Below the pieces are notes generated by a model that worked only from the letters and a program-made list of their open reading frames with translations, did no database searches and had not been told where the DNA came from. The position numbers and the translations under genes were made by a program. Below are positions 11,256 to 22,654 of a DNA stretch of 64,000 bases, in pieces (position 1 is the stretch's first letter; each line of letters opens with the position of its first letter). Source of the DNA: Chenopodium formosanum (Eukaryota > Streptophyta > Magnoliopsida > Caryophyllales > Amaranthaceae); contig CM044877.1 in the NCBI GenBank assembly GCA_024500155.1, forward strand, positions 79,964,501-80,028,500, written 5' to 3'.

Positions 11256-11872
11256 GAGCAAAGCTTCTGAACTACAATATAGAAGTATACTTGCTACTAT
11301 AAGCAATCAATTGATGAAAAGTGGATTAAGGGAATATAAACATAGAAAAAATATTTAATATAAGATATAGTAAAACTTCTAGATTAATTTTAAAATGATG
11401 CTTTAATTTATGACAGGAAATTTACCTGTTCTTTATCTCTAATGTTATACTTGTATTGTATATGTGCTCACTTTTATGACAAAAGTTGTGTTCACACTGT
11501 TAATTTACTCATCCTCGTAAACTTGGTTTGACTACACTTTCAGTGTTATATGATAATAGATGAACTGTTTCTACAAAAGTATCAGTACACTTGAAAAACT
11601 AACAGTTACATGCAGGTCTGCTTTCAGAGAAGCTTCTTAAGAATCTAACCAAATTCTGCACTCATCACTTGTTGATTTGCAGCTAGTTTATCTTCTGATC
11701 TTGAGCTGTAAACTGTGATCGATACCTGTTTCCAGGAATAGCTGTATACAATGCGAGGATTGTTTAAAAACTCGAGCAATACAACAGTACAATATGTATT
11801 ATTTCTCTGCTGTACTGAATGAGTGAATGTTTCTAACTTATCTTTGCTAAAATATTAGTCATTAACATGAAG

Positions 11873-12418
11873 TTAATGATCTTTTACGAGCTTGACCTTC
11901 TTCTTTTTGCCCAAAATCTTTCCATCTGATCCAATCATGAACTTACCTTGATACTTGAGATTATGCTGCTTACTAGTATGGCCTAGATTGTGATATCTAA
12001 TACCCGTCTTAAGCTCAACCATCAACATAGCTTCTCCTGATGACTTTGATATCGCCTTTACAAGGACATCCTGCTGCTGATCATCAACTATTACTTGACA
12101 GGTTACTGAGGTTTTTTTGTTTTTAGGTTGGTGGTTGATTACTATATCCGTCTCACCTAAAGTACGTTGGGCGTACTTAACAGTCAATACACTGTAATCA
12201 TAGGTGATGCTGTAAGCATTGTTTGGGTTATTGACATCGAGGTCTATGTATATATCAGTGTGTTGAGGACTGCGGCCATTTGATGTTGGCACAGAAACGT
12301 CGACAATGGTAAATGATGGAGCTTGGTGGCGAAGATCTAGCCATAGTGCTAGTGCAACGATGCCTAGCAAGAATAAGACTATCAAACCCCAAATATAAAA
12401 TTTTCTGTTTACTGTCAT
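11873..12418 (-). CDS. NHL/LEA-2 family membrane protein, tandem copy 3
   Basis: A single exon encodes 181 residues starting MTVNRKFYIW. The membrane helix is at about residues 8-27 (IWGLIVLFLLGIVALALWL), then DLRHQAPSFTIVDVSV, a VNNPNNA motif and YQGKFMIGSDGKILGKKKKVK. It is more diverged than copies 1 and 2 but keeps the same layout and a similar promoter (TATAA near 12500, about 85 bases upstream). The role is presumed as for the other NHL proteins, a membrane-anchored LEA-2 domain; no specific function can be read. Confidence 0.84.
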   Translation of the reverse strand: MTVNRKFYIWGLIVLFLLGIVALALWLDLRHQAPSFTIVDVSVPTSNGRSPQHTDIYIDLDVNNPNNAYSITYDYSVLTVKYAQRTLGETDIVINHQPKNKKTSVTCQVIVDDQQQDVLVKAISKSSGEAMLMVELKTGIRYHNLGHTSKQHNLKYQGKFMIGSDGKILGKKKKVKLVKDH

Positions 12419-13261
12419 ATTTTCGGGTTTTTTTTACTGCTACAGAGAAAGGTTATTGTTTGAAGATTTGAGAAGGTTAAACATTATTGTTATTGTATTT
12501 TTATAATGAAGTCAAGCTTCTAAATTACGGTAGGAAGCTAAGTATACTTGTTGAAGGAGGCAATTAGTTGATGTAAAGTAAGTTAAGGAATAAAACTACA
12601 AAAATGGCAACCTTTTGTTTTGTACCAAAGATTAAGATTATCAGATTGGCAGAAAATTTGTGCTTTTCTTCTTACATAGTTTATTCGATTGTACATAGTT
12701 GCAAGGGAAATTGACATAACCACTTACTTTATTCTAATGTACATACATATTGTTGTAAGGAAAAGCATAAGCTTGTCCATGCTTTTAAGTTCATGAACTT
12801 TTCTCCTTTTTTTTCTACCTAAAAACAAGAAATACTTTTTTGCCACTTTCAAATTCTGTGTCACAAATGTTTAATCGTTCTTCGAGAAAGATTACTAGTA
12901 TTATTCATTTATTCGACTAAGAACGTAAAAAATCATTCATTAAAAAAAAAGTAATTTATGTCATATATTACATTATATCAGATCAATAAACATGCTTGCT
13001 CTCTTAGCTTACATTATCATATTTAAATAATTCTATTTTAAAATATATAACATAAAATGAGTTTCTCCACTTACAAACATTTTCTTTTGATTAGGGAGCC
13101 AAGATCGAGCTAGATTCTACTCTAACTAAAAGGGGAAAAAACAACTATGTACCCTTCTTACCTTCTTTCAAAAAAAATCCCTTATCTTTTCGGATTTTTC
13201 ATAAATCGTAACAAAGATATTTTGGAATATGGTTACCGATATAGTAACCACACATTGTTTA
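12419..13261. other. Spacer between NHL copies 3 and 4
   Basis: The first 180 bases resemble the promoter flanks of copies 1 and 2 (AAGCTTCTAAATTAC, ATACTTGTTGAAG, TTATTCGATTGTACAT). The rest is AT-rich with no gene seen. Confidence 0.55.
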
Positions 13262-13867
13262 CTAGGGTTTATGTTTCGAAGGCTCGAGCTTTATTCCCTC
13301 ATCACCCAATTCTACCTTTCCACTCACATCAATGGGCACAAAAGCTTCAAGGTTAAGGGAGTGTAATTTTGTTGTACTTCCAAGTATAATGTATCTCACC
13401 TTAGTTTCCAACCCAATCTTTAAAGTGCCACTTTCATTATTATCTCCAAATTTTATCTTCTCATGGTTGAAATTCACAAGCACCAAATATGTATTATTGC
13501 TCTTACCACTTTGAAAGAAACCTTGCAATGTATTCATACCAACCAAAGAACCATTCTTGTAAAAAGTAATCTTGGATTCATCATAAACAATTTCTTTTGC
13601 TTTGTTCGAGTTTGTAATCAACAACGATAAAATAATCGTCGGGTTCATCACTAGCTTGACTTCATCGAGATCTTGCACCGACAAGGTGGTGTTTTTGTGT
13701 AGGGTGCCGGGAATAATAGCGAGGTTTGTGATAGTGTATGTTGGAGGCCTTGGAATTACACACAATGTTATTACAACACAACAGAAAATAAGAACAGTAA
13801 TAACTTCAAGGAACCAAATGTAAAGAGGAATTAGAGAAGGATTTGTAGTTTCTTTGGAGATAGCCAT
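13262..13867 (-). CDS. NHL/LEA-2 family membrane protein, diverged member
   Basis: A single exon encodes 201 residues from MAISKETTN; an upstream in-frame ATG at 13891 would add eight residues. A membrane segment at about 18-40 (IWFLEVITVLIFCCVVITLCVI) is followed by PRPPTYTITNLAII, as in NHL proteins, and a LEA-2 domain with NSNKAKEIVYDESKITFYKNG. The usual NPN is NSN here. It is clearly outside the tandem trio by sequence. Placement with the cluster suggests older duplication. Confidence 0.8.
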   Translation of the reverse strand: MAISKETTNPSLIPLYIWFLEVITVLIFCCVVITLCVIPRPPTYTITNLAIIPGTLHKNTTLSVQDLDEVKLVMNPTIILSLLITNSNKAKEIVYDESKITFYKNGSLVGMNTLQGFFQSGKSNNTYLVLVNFNHEKIKFGDNNESGTLKIGLETKVRYIILGSTTKLHSLNLEAFVPIDVSGKVELGDEGIKLEPSKHKP

Positions 13868-14210
13868 TTTTGAAAATGAGTGCGTATACAATATGATGTT
13901 GCATGATGACTAATTTCATTCATTATATACATATTGCACGCAATATTGACATAACTACCACAATAATTTTTTCCTAAATAAGAAATGTTTTTTTAATTTT
14001 AATTAATATCCAAATAAGAAAGCACTAACGCGTTTAATTATGTAAATAAAAAAAAAAGGCACTTTTTTAATTGCAATATTCTTTCTTGTTGATGAAAAGT
14101 TTTTGTAGTGGAGGTGTTCTGATCTTCTTTACTTGTTAGATAAGGGTTTTAGATTCTTAAACTAACTGTAATTTTCATTCTTCTTAGTTATGCAAGTATT
14201 TTCACCATTT

Positions 14211-14308
<98 letters not shown>

Positions 14309-16202
14309 TCCGTTCTTTTTTACTTAAAACGTAGTTTTATTTGTGAAGTTATAGAAAATGAGTAATTGCGATATTACTTTATTAGAACAACAAGCATGTT
14401 TATATTATCTCTTTCATTATCGCATAGATCATCGTTTTATCTTTCTTCTCCTTAATTACCATGCATTATTTCTTCACTATGCAACTAAAAGAAAACAAAA
14501 GGAGAAATTTTTGTTATTTACAAATGGAATAATCCAAATAACTAGAAGTTAGTTAACCGTGTTAAGATCGAGTAGGGAAAGAACAAAGAAGATATTCGTT
14601 TCAAATGTACAAATTAAACTTTAATTTATTCTGCTTAATTATTGTGTATTGCATACTACTACCGTCCTTCGTTTAAAAGAAATAAAGGAAAATAACTCCA
14701 TAATTGTATGCATGTGGGTTATATCTTGCATTGTTTAGTAATAATAGGATAATAACACAATTAATTAATTATTAGAATTAACATGGAATGTGTGCTTTCT
14801 ATAAAGTTAGTTTAACATAAAGAAACAATTTAGAATACGTGGACTTAATGAAAGAGGTATGAACAGGACTTGATGAAAGAGGTATGAACGAACAGAGATA
14901 CGAAATATGATTTATACTACAAATAAAAGAAAAATGGTCAATTTCAAATCTTTAAAACCTCAAAAATTATGCGATTGGAAAATCTGACGTTGATATGACT
15001 TGATTTTTTTTTTTGGGATTTGAAAAAGGTTTTTCATCTTAAAATCCAAATTAACTTGGACTTCGAAAAATTGGTGTAACGGCTTAGGTAACGTAACTCG
15101 CTGGCTTAAATGAGAAAATAATGCTTTAAATGTTTGAACACCTAGCTTAATTAAAATAAATGAAAAGTTCTTAACAAAGAAAATAATTACAACTCTTTTC
15201 TATGTCTCTTTGATTTACATAAACACCGTTATTTATAACATGGATAACATCTTACTACTAATTAGTGTGTTATTCTCTCTCACTTATAACTATCTCCAGA
15301 TAAATTTGGGAGGCCTCTTCTCAAATTAAATAATTAATCTTTTATATGACTTGCAATCTAAAACTACTATAACTAAAGTAAAAACCAATTAAATCATCTA
15401 TGTATATGTGTCATTATTCATGAAAAAATTTCCCACTAAAATTACATATTACATCATCTTTTATCATTCCTATTCTTTGCTCTCCCAAATTCAAAGATAA
15501 AGAAAATAACAATTTTTTTATAAAAATGACATTGTGAATATCAATTAACCAAAATCATGTTAATGACTTGTTTCCTTAGCTTTCTCAAAAACTATCTTTT
15601 ATGTAGGTTATGTATTTGTTGCAAAATTAATTAGTTTGCAACATTTTAATGAATTTTTTTAAAAAAAAACTATATTTAAATAGTGCAATGCAAAGTATTA
15701 ATTAATAATCTAGTTAACAAGGGCGGCCTAAGGTAATTAAATAGTTTGAACTATTCAGATCAAGGAATTAAAAGGATGTATAGTTGGAGTTGTTATTTTC
15801 CAAAATTAAGTCGGGTAATTTAAAACCTTAAATTGTTGTGTTTATTTTACACTATACTAATAAAATCAAGTGAGCCATACACAAGAACTTAAACAAAAGA
15901 AAATGCAAGTATGAAATAAAATTTTATTGCTTTTTTTGAAACTCATAAACATTACTATTTAACTTGCTTTAAAAAAAACAATCAATTAAGGAGCAGAAAT
16001 ATTACAATTGACAACATTCAACATCAAAAAAAAAAAAAGAAAAAGAAACATCTACTAATTAGTAATTACAATAGGCAAAAGAAGCCTCCAAAGAATTCCC
16101 AAAAATATACTACAATACATAAAATAAATTTTTTATAAAAATAATTACATTTAACCATCAAGTGCCATCAAACATTACAAAAAAATAATCAAAAAAAATA
16201 AA
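13868..16202. other. AT-rich spacer, no gene seen
   Basis: It contains the (TA)47 microsatellite, a 25-bp imperfect tandem duplication at about 14842-14891 (unit GACTTGATGAAAGAGGTATG...) and homopolymers. A lone TTTTTGTAGTG at 14099 resembles a CACTA end but has no partner. Confidence 0.55.
14214..14307. repeat. (TA)47 microsatellite
   Basis: An uninterrupted TA dinucleotide run of 94 bases. It is likely to be highly polymorphic. Confidence 0.97.
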
Positions 16203-17756
16203 TTAAGTAAAATAAACAGGGCATTTTGTTCCGACTAAATGAGGCAAGAGCAGACCATTAGGGCCAACTTGAGGAACACAATTAGCATGCATTTTATGTG
16301 TTTTACTCTTAGTACCCCAAGATAATATCTCGAATTTAAAAACTGATGTAATTAGAAGTCGAAATGGGACGAACCCAGCCGTTAGATCTTTTTGCATCTC
16401 CGCCCACCGTTGAATCTTGACCGTCAAAGTGGGCCCTCCTAAACCCGTTTGAAGTATTACTGTAGATTTGGACTCTTGATCAAACTCACTCGTTACCAAT
16501 GGGATTCCACCAATTTGTTGTTCTTTGTAGAAAACTGCACATTCTATTGAATCATAGTGGACTGTAACCTGGAAATCAAAAACTTTTAAGATTTAAAAGA
16601 GGTGATCATGGGTCGAGTTTTATTTTCCAAATACGTTTTAAAAGACAGGACAGCATCATCGTCAATTCGAGCTGAGTTTGATTTGACATGTCCCGGATAG
16701 ATCTATATATGGTATGATGTGCTAGATTGACGTTTAAGATTTTTAATTTAATGTGCTTTTTTCATCTGAATTGATATAAATTAAACTTATCAGACCTGAT
16801 TATTTCTAATTTAGGTCACACATAAACAACCTTGATAATAAGACCAATAACTTATTTTTGGTATAGTAAATACAACACACCCATAATATTATGCGGAATA
16901 TGTCAATATGAAGTCACGTAAAAAGGACCAGGGTGGGGAATTAAACTTGCAACTTAAGCAAGATATATGCTTGGTGTAGTTTAACTCATCTCATTCTAGC
17001 TATCTAGATTACTAGTAAGATTACTTATTTTAGTAATCAGCAAATAAGATTAAATCTAGCATTATGGGGAAAAAAAACAAAGATTACACTACATCAAATA
17101 AGAATTATGCTTTTAATTAAACAAAAAAAAATCAAATTTGTAAAAAAAAATGATTATGTATAGATAAATTTTATAGGTAACACTCAATGTAACTATATAC
17201 TACTATGTATGTAAAGTAGTTAAAGTAGAAACTTGAGACCTTAACTAAACATAATTATCATCAATTGACGTGTAATTTTATCATAAGTTTTTAGCTAATG
17301 TTGTTTTAGTCACTTTTAAAATAAACGGAGTATAATTTAATACTTTTAATTAACCCATTAGAGCTATGTAACTAATGTAAGTTCATTAACGCTATTATGG
17401 ATTAATTATATGGACAATACCTTATGATTGGGATTGCGGATTGTGACATTGAAATTGACAGCAACACTTTCCGGTGGCGCAGATTGTTGGGCCTGGGCCA
17501 AAGCTGGAATGGAAAACTCCTGAATGTGAAACCTGGGCCTATGTGGACGGAGGCCCAGCCAAATGATAAAGGCGATTAGGCCCGCAATAAAGAAGATAAA
17601 TAAAAAGATGGTGCATATAAACTTGGAGACTCTTGTGCTTAGGCTCTCCTTAACCCGGTGGGCGTAGTACCGGACCGTGTGGGTACGGTGGTAGTACGGT
17701 CGTTGTCCGTTATTTTCTCCGTGGATCGGGAGGTGGTCGTGGTTGGGGTGGTTCAT
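16203..17756 (-). CDS. NHL/LEA-2 family protein, two exons
   Basis: Exons 17421-17756 and 16203-16568 join in phase (AAG/GTATTG donor, CCAG/GTTACAG acceptor) to 233 residues. A His/Asn/Arg-rich cytosolic N-terminus (about 1-45, MNHPNHDHLPIHGENNGQRP) precedes a membrane helix (ICTIFLFIFFIAGLIAFIIWL, about 46-67), LGLRPHRPRFHIQEFSIPAL and the LEA-2 domain with NPNHKVTVHYDSIECAVFYKEQQIG. The C-terminus has a conserved-type cysteine pair (NCVPQVGPNG, TKCPVYF). Length and layout match classical NHL proteins, unlike the short tandem trio, and one intron after the NPN motif is usual in part of the family. Function beyond membrane or stress association is not inferable. Confidence 0.88.
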
Positions 17757-18818
17757 TCCTTGCGGTTATTTGCTTTTCGTGTTTTTTATATGGAGGAGTG
17801 GTGAATTGAAGTAATGAGATGGGTTTTTAGTTTGAATAAACACATTTACACATAGGTGTTTTAAGGTTTTAGGTGTATATGTAGAGTAACACTTGAAGTA
17901 TAGGATTGTTGCATGTAGAAAGAAAGGAATATGATAGATTGTAAAATGAATGGAAGTTTGTAGCAAAAGCTAGAGCCTAAAGATATGTTTTCTTACGGGA
18001 TCTTGGGCAAGCATTATGTTCGTTCCAATTCTAAGAATAATGATTTCAATATTCTTATATATAAAAAATGTACGTACATGTTGGCTTGTAGAAGGATAAA
18101 GGGGGGGACAATTTATGACTTTTTATAAAAATACACGGAGTATATACTTGAGCACCAAACATGGACTATGATATTCTTAAAAAAAATTATATACTCCTTG
18201 CCCAAACATGGAGTAGAAAACATTCAAATACAATTCAATCCTTTGATGATACTTTTTTTGGGTTGGTAAGGAAAAGGGCACTGTTAGACCGCGAGCTAAA
18301 CACTTTGGGAGTGGACGAAAGGGTATAGGAATCTCTACGCCAAATTACCTCTAGTGAGATTTGATGTCACAACTTTATATTTATAAGGTGCAAACTTTTT
18401 CACTCAATCAAACCTTACTCAATGTTCGATCATTTGATAATATACATATAGTTATCTCTAACGAGTACATTTAGCGGCCTATAATTTTTTTACATATGTG
18501 TATGAAATTATGTCGTTGATATTGGAATGAGACTATTCTTAAAAAATATAAACGATCAAACGAGTACAAAAGTTCATTAATAATACGAAGAATCTCTTGA
18601 TCCATATCAAGCTAGGTAAAAATATAGCTAGATCTAGTTTTAATAATGTGTGTTTCAAATAAGCTAGCAAGCGGAAATAAGAGTGTTTTGTGTATGATTA
18701 CTTTAACAAAAATAACACAACGTTGGTGATATAATTATAAGGTGAGAAAAGCAAATAGAATTTTATTCAATTCATAAAGTATTGAAAGGTACATATTTAT
18801 AACATATTTGTTGTTGCC
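17757..18818. other. Spacer between NHL cluster and BBE-like gene 1
   Basis: Promoter and leader of the two-exon NHL gene, then AT-rich sequence. No gene seen. Confidence 0.5.
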
Positions 18819-20450
18819 TCAAGACTTGTTACATTTCTTATGGTTTGGCATTGGTGAAATTCCTTGCGGATAGTTGAAAACGTTACAAGGATCAATTATT
18901 GTCTTGGCCTTAACTAATCTCTCGTAATTGTTAATAAAGTACTTCTCACCCCAAGATCTTTCTTTCTCAATTCTAGAATCAACATCATCATATTTCTTTT
19001 CTCCAAGATCTAAATCTAAGTAGTTAATGTAAGTTGCCCTAGGATTAGACGAAACGAAGGGAGTCATGAACTTGTATAACCCCCTTACCCAAGCTATATA
19101 TCTATCGTTGTTCACATCATCCTCTTTTCCCCAAACCGCCGAATATTGGATGTTGAAGAGATTACCTTCTCGATGAGGAAAAGCAATCGAATCGTTGGCT
19201 ATTCGAGCCATTTTTCCTCCGTAAGGGTCCATCGTGATATGACCCTTAGTCTCCTTGGCGAGTATGTCCATGACACCACGTACGCCATCTATGGGAATTG
19301 GTGTTGTTACATAGTCCGACTTTGCTTTGAAATAGATTTTATTCCGTACAAATCGATTCTTTAGATCATCGATTGTGCCTCGTTCACCAAGGCTAGTGAA
19401 GTACAAAACCGAATTTATCCAACTCATATATTTGCACTCATTTTCCTTGATACTCAACTCGGGAAACAATTCGTTCATTATAGAGATTGCTTCAAGTTTT
19501 GGTCCGAGGTATTGCCCAAAAATTAATGCAACAATATTATTAGTATCATTTTTATCAGTATTATTGGCTTTAATAATAACCGAAAGGAAAAATTCATCTG
19601 GTAAGAAAGGCCCTACCTTTTGCCATTTGTGCACTAATTGAGAAATTTCATTGACTTGACCATTTCTTAAGACTTTAACCGTAGTTACCTTAGGAGGCAC
19701 CTTCACCAAATTAATCTTCCAAGCATAGACAATTCCTAAACTACCCCCACCAACACCGCGAATGGCCCAAAACACGTCCTCCCCCATGGCAGCCCGGTCC
19801 AAGACTTTACCGGCCGGGCTCACGAGGAGGGCATCGACCACATTATCTGCAGCCAGCCCATATTTCCTAGACAAAAACCCGAAACCACCTCCTAATACGT
19901 GACCACCAAACCCCATTGACCAGCACTTATTACCACCAGAGAATCCATATACCCCCTTAGATTGTGTTACTACGTTATAATACACTTGACCTGTGGTTGC
20001 ACCACCCTCAACCCAAGCTGTTTTCGATTGTAAATTCACCTCAACTCGATCTAAATTCATCATATCAATGATCACGAATGCTTTCCCATCAGTTGAAACG
20101 GATGAAATGCCCTCATAACTATGCCCACCACTCCTAATCCTAACCTCATAACCATTTTTCTTAGAGCAAAGAAAACTGCTTACAAGTTGTTCTTTGCTCT
20201 TAGGGAGTATAATAACAGATGGTTTCGGGGTTTTAAGGGTCGAAAATCGAAGATTTTGGAGAGAAAATTGGAGAAGATTGTAGTAAGATGTTGTGTTGAA
20301 ATGACTATGTGAAGTTGGTAGAAGAGAGAAATTTGTAACATGGTTTTTACTTAAGCAAGAAGTGATCGATTGTGATGGTTGTGACAAGGAAACAACACAA
20401 AGAGAAGCTAAAACCATTAATATGAGTCTAATAAGATTAAAAATAGCCAT
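18819..20450 (-). CDS. BBE-like FAD-linked oxidase (berberine bridge enzyme family), member 1
   Basis: An intronless 543-residue secreted flavoprotein. The signal peptide is about 1-24. The FAD-binding domain (about 75-250) carries RSGGHSYEG with His110, the residue that forms the 8-alpha-histidyl bond to FAD. Cys176 in KCWSMGFGGH aligns with the 6-S-cysteinyl residue, so FAD should be bicovalently attached; one extra residue precedes it (GGNKC against the usual AGVC). The C-terminal BBE domain shows DSIAFPHREGNLFNIQY and NYLDLDLG. Family members oxidise alkaloids, monolignols, oligosaccharides or cannabinoid precursors with O2 or other acceptors, usually in apoplast or vacuole; the substrate here cannot be told. 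Cys32 and Cys95 fit the family disulfide. Confidence 0.92.
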   Translation of the reverse strand: MAIFNLIRLILMVLASLCVVSLSQPSQSITSCLSKNHVTNFSLLPTSHSHFNTTSYYNLLQFSLQNLRFSTLKTPKPSVIILPKSKEQLVSSFLCSKKNGYEVRIRSGGHSYEGISSVSTDGKAFVIIDMMNLDRVEVNLQSKTAWVEGGATTGQVYYNVVTQSKGVYGFSGGNKCWSMGFGGHVLGGGFGFLSRKYGLAADNVVDALLVSPAGKVLDRAAMGEDVFWAIRGVGGGSLGIVYAWKINLVKVPPKVTTVKVLRNGQVNEISQLVHKWQKVGPFLPDEFFLSVIIKANNTDKNDTNNIVALIFGQYLGPKLEAISIMNELFPELSIKENECKYMSWINSVLYFTSLGERGTIDDLKNRFVRNKIYFKAKSDYVTTPIPIDGVRGVMDILAKETKGHITMDPYGGKMARIANDSIAFPHREGNLFNIQYSAVWGKEDDVNNDRYIAWVRGLYKFMTPFVSSNPRATYINYLDLDLGEKKYDDVDSRIEKERSWGEKYFINNYERLVKAKTIIDPCNVFNYPQGISPMPNHKKCNKS

Positions 20451-20508
20451 TTTTATTATAATCTTGTCTGAGAAATGTGTTATTAGGAATTGATCGATTT
20501 ACTATACC

Positions 20509-20517
20509 AATTTATAG
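20509..20517 (-). promoter_or_regulatory. TATA box of BBE-like gene 1
   Basis: CTATAAATT on the minus strand, about 60 bases upstream of the ATG at 20450. Confidence 0.5.
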
Positions 20518-20780
20518 AACAGCTTTGTGAAGAAAACTTACAAGATGTTCAACATGCCTAAAACTCGTGAGCCACTTTTATTTATTTAATGCTGAATTAT
20601 GTAAAAGTTTTTCATGTGGACACGGTCAATTGAATAATTAATGTCATAAGATTCATAACCTCCTAGTGAATTATTGAGATGTATTACCTTATAAAACAAA
20701 TATACATGTACTCTGTATAACAAATATCAATTTTAAGGGGGATATTTTTATTTTTTCTTAACAAATCAAGTGAGATAGAC

Positions 20781-21035
20781 TTCCTCTTTTTAGTTGACAC
20801 CGTTTGACTTTTACACTATTCACACAACACGTTTTGACTCGCTTTTGTGGTTTATAGATACGATAAAACATATTCATGTAGGGTCTTGTTTGAACCGTAT
20901 TAATGTATATTTTATTAATATCTCATTTTTATAATTTCATAATGTTGATAGTTAGAGATACTAATCGTTAAAAACATACGTTGGCAAGCGTGATAATAGA
21001 AAGGTGTCAAAAAAAACAAATAAAGTATACCTTTT
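20781..21035. mobile_element. Diverged copy 1 of a Stowaway-like ~270-bp MITE family
   Basis: It shares the order of core words (TTTTACACTATTCAC, ACATATTCATGTAGG, TTTATTAATATCTC, TTTTATAATTT, GAGATACTAATCGTTAAAA, GGCAAGCGTG) with copies near 32345, 41842 and 56035. The ends are degraded here; the intact copy at 41842 defines the family. Confidence 0.5.
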
Positions 21036-21213
21036 TTTTTTGAAAGAAATCAATTCATTAATAAAAAGCCATCTGCACTACTACAAAAATAGACTAAGAG
21101 ACCGTTAAAACATGCCTTAGAGACCCGTTTATCTCAGGGGTCTCTTTGGTAAAGAGACCCCCTCATTATGGGGGTCTGTTTTTAAAAACAAATAGACCCG
21201 TTAATAGAGAAAA

Positions 21214-21547
21214 GAGCATCTCCAATGGTTTAATTGTAAGGACTTGCTTGCAATATAAATAAAATTTCTAGCTACATCCTTACCATTGGAGAACAAAAAA
21301 TTGAGCACCGTGCTAGCAATTGTAGCCCAAACAAGCTACATGCTTGATTGAAAAAGAGACAAATAAATTCCACTTATATTAGAACATGTGTATAATTATT
21401 TATTTATTTATTAAAATTTATTTTTTACAAACTAAAAAATGTTGTAGCTTACCATTGGAACACTTTGTTGCTAAAAAGTGTTGTAGCATAAAAATTAATA
21501 TAGAAAAGCAAGCTACAAAGCATTGTAGCTTGCCATTGGAGATGCTC
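21214..21547. mobile_element. MITE with GAGCATCTCCAATGG inverted ends
   Basis: Perfect 15-bp terminal inverted repeats, GAGCATCTCCAATGG and CCATTGGAGATGCTC. The interior also contains TTACCATTGGA words. Flanking triplets are AAA and TAA, which may be a decayed TWA duplication (Harbinger-like), so the superfamily is uncertain. It lies inside the outer CACTA element. Confidence 0.7.
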
Positions 21548-21906
21548 TAAGGGGTCTGTTTGGTGTGGTGTATAATTGATGCACTTTAAAGGGAAGAGAC
21601 CCGTTATTTGCAATTGGGGGTCTCTTTAAGGGGTGTCAAATAAACCACATACATTAAATAACGGGTCTGTTTGATCCCTTTTTTAAAAAAAAAATACTAA
21701 TTTTCATATTTATTAAAATTTATATTTTTTACGCTAAAATAATAAATAGCTGATTTTTTTGGCAAATTATGAAATTACAATTTAACATCATTGGTATTTC
21801 TTTTAAATAACGACAATAGTATTATACAATATTTACAAAGCTACAGATCCAAATTTACAAGTATATAATTACAAAACAAAAAATTGCATATCTTTAGTTC
21901 AACAAG

Positions 21907-21947
21907 TTATACAAACACTCTGTCAAAAAAAAAATTTATACAAACAC
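21907..21947. repeat. Ultra-short retroposed tail, TSD 12 bp
   Basis: TTATACAAACAC is repeated at 21907-21918 and 21936-21947, around an insert of TCTGTC + A10 + T. It has the same structure as seven other loci in this window. Confidence 0.65.
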
Positions 21948-22654
21948 AATTCCTAAACATACAACATACAGTATATAAGTTCTAACTAAATTCAATTGAC
22001 AATAATCTTTCAACCCCACGCACCAAAGTTTTGCAGTCAACAAATTTGCAAATTGTGATTCTTTGGTTACAAAATACTCAAGAAGAACACGCATAATTAT
22101 GTCTTCCTTCCCATAGTTGAAAATTTTCGTCCACTATCTCCATCTATTTAATATACTGCAATAATCAAGAACAACCCAAACTAATAATCAAAATACCAGC
22201 CATAAGAAGAAATTGGACATAAAAATTGAGAATAGACTAAAATAGAAATTAATCATTAATTAATGAGAATTTAAATAGTCCAAGTTTATGAATATGAAAT
22301 CCCCAAAATCAAGATCAAGAAAACTCAAATCCAAACCCAAACTGATAGATCTAAAAAAACATAAAGAGTTATCCACCCCAATTACCAAAATACCTTCATT
22401 TTTTTGAACAAATCACAAAAACAAAAAAAAACCCAGAAACCTTCATCCTAACCGACATCAAGGCCAATTAAAAACGGCAAACAAGCTGACCACGCACGAT
22501 TTCAGGTTTGAATTCTGCAATTTTTCAAACAAAAAAAGAACATAGACATCATTGTTGAATCCCAACATACGATCTAAGAGACGGAGTAAAAATCACAAAT
22601 GAGACAGAAAACTATATACCTTAGAGCATGATTTTCTTATGGAGATGGTAGGAG

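Noticed and set aside
14099..14109. TTTTTGTAGTG, possible CACTA terminus
   Set aside because: No CACTACAAAAA partner and no flanking triplet duplication found nearby.
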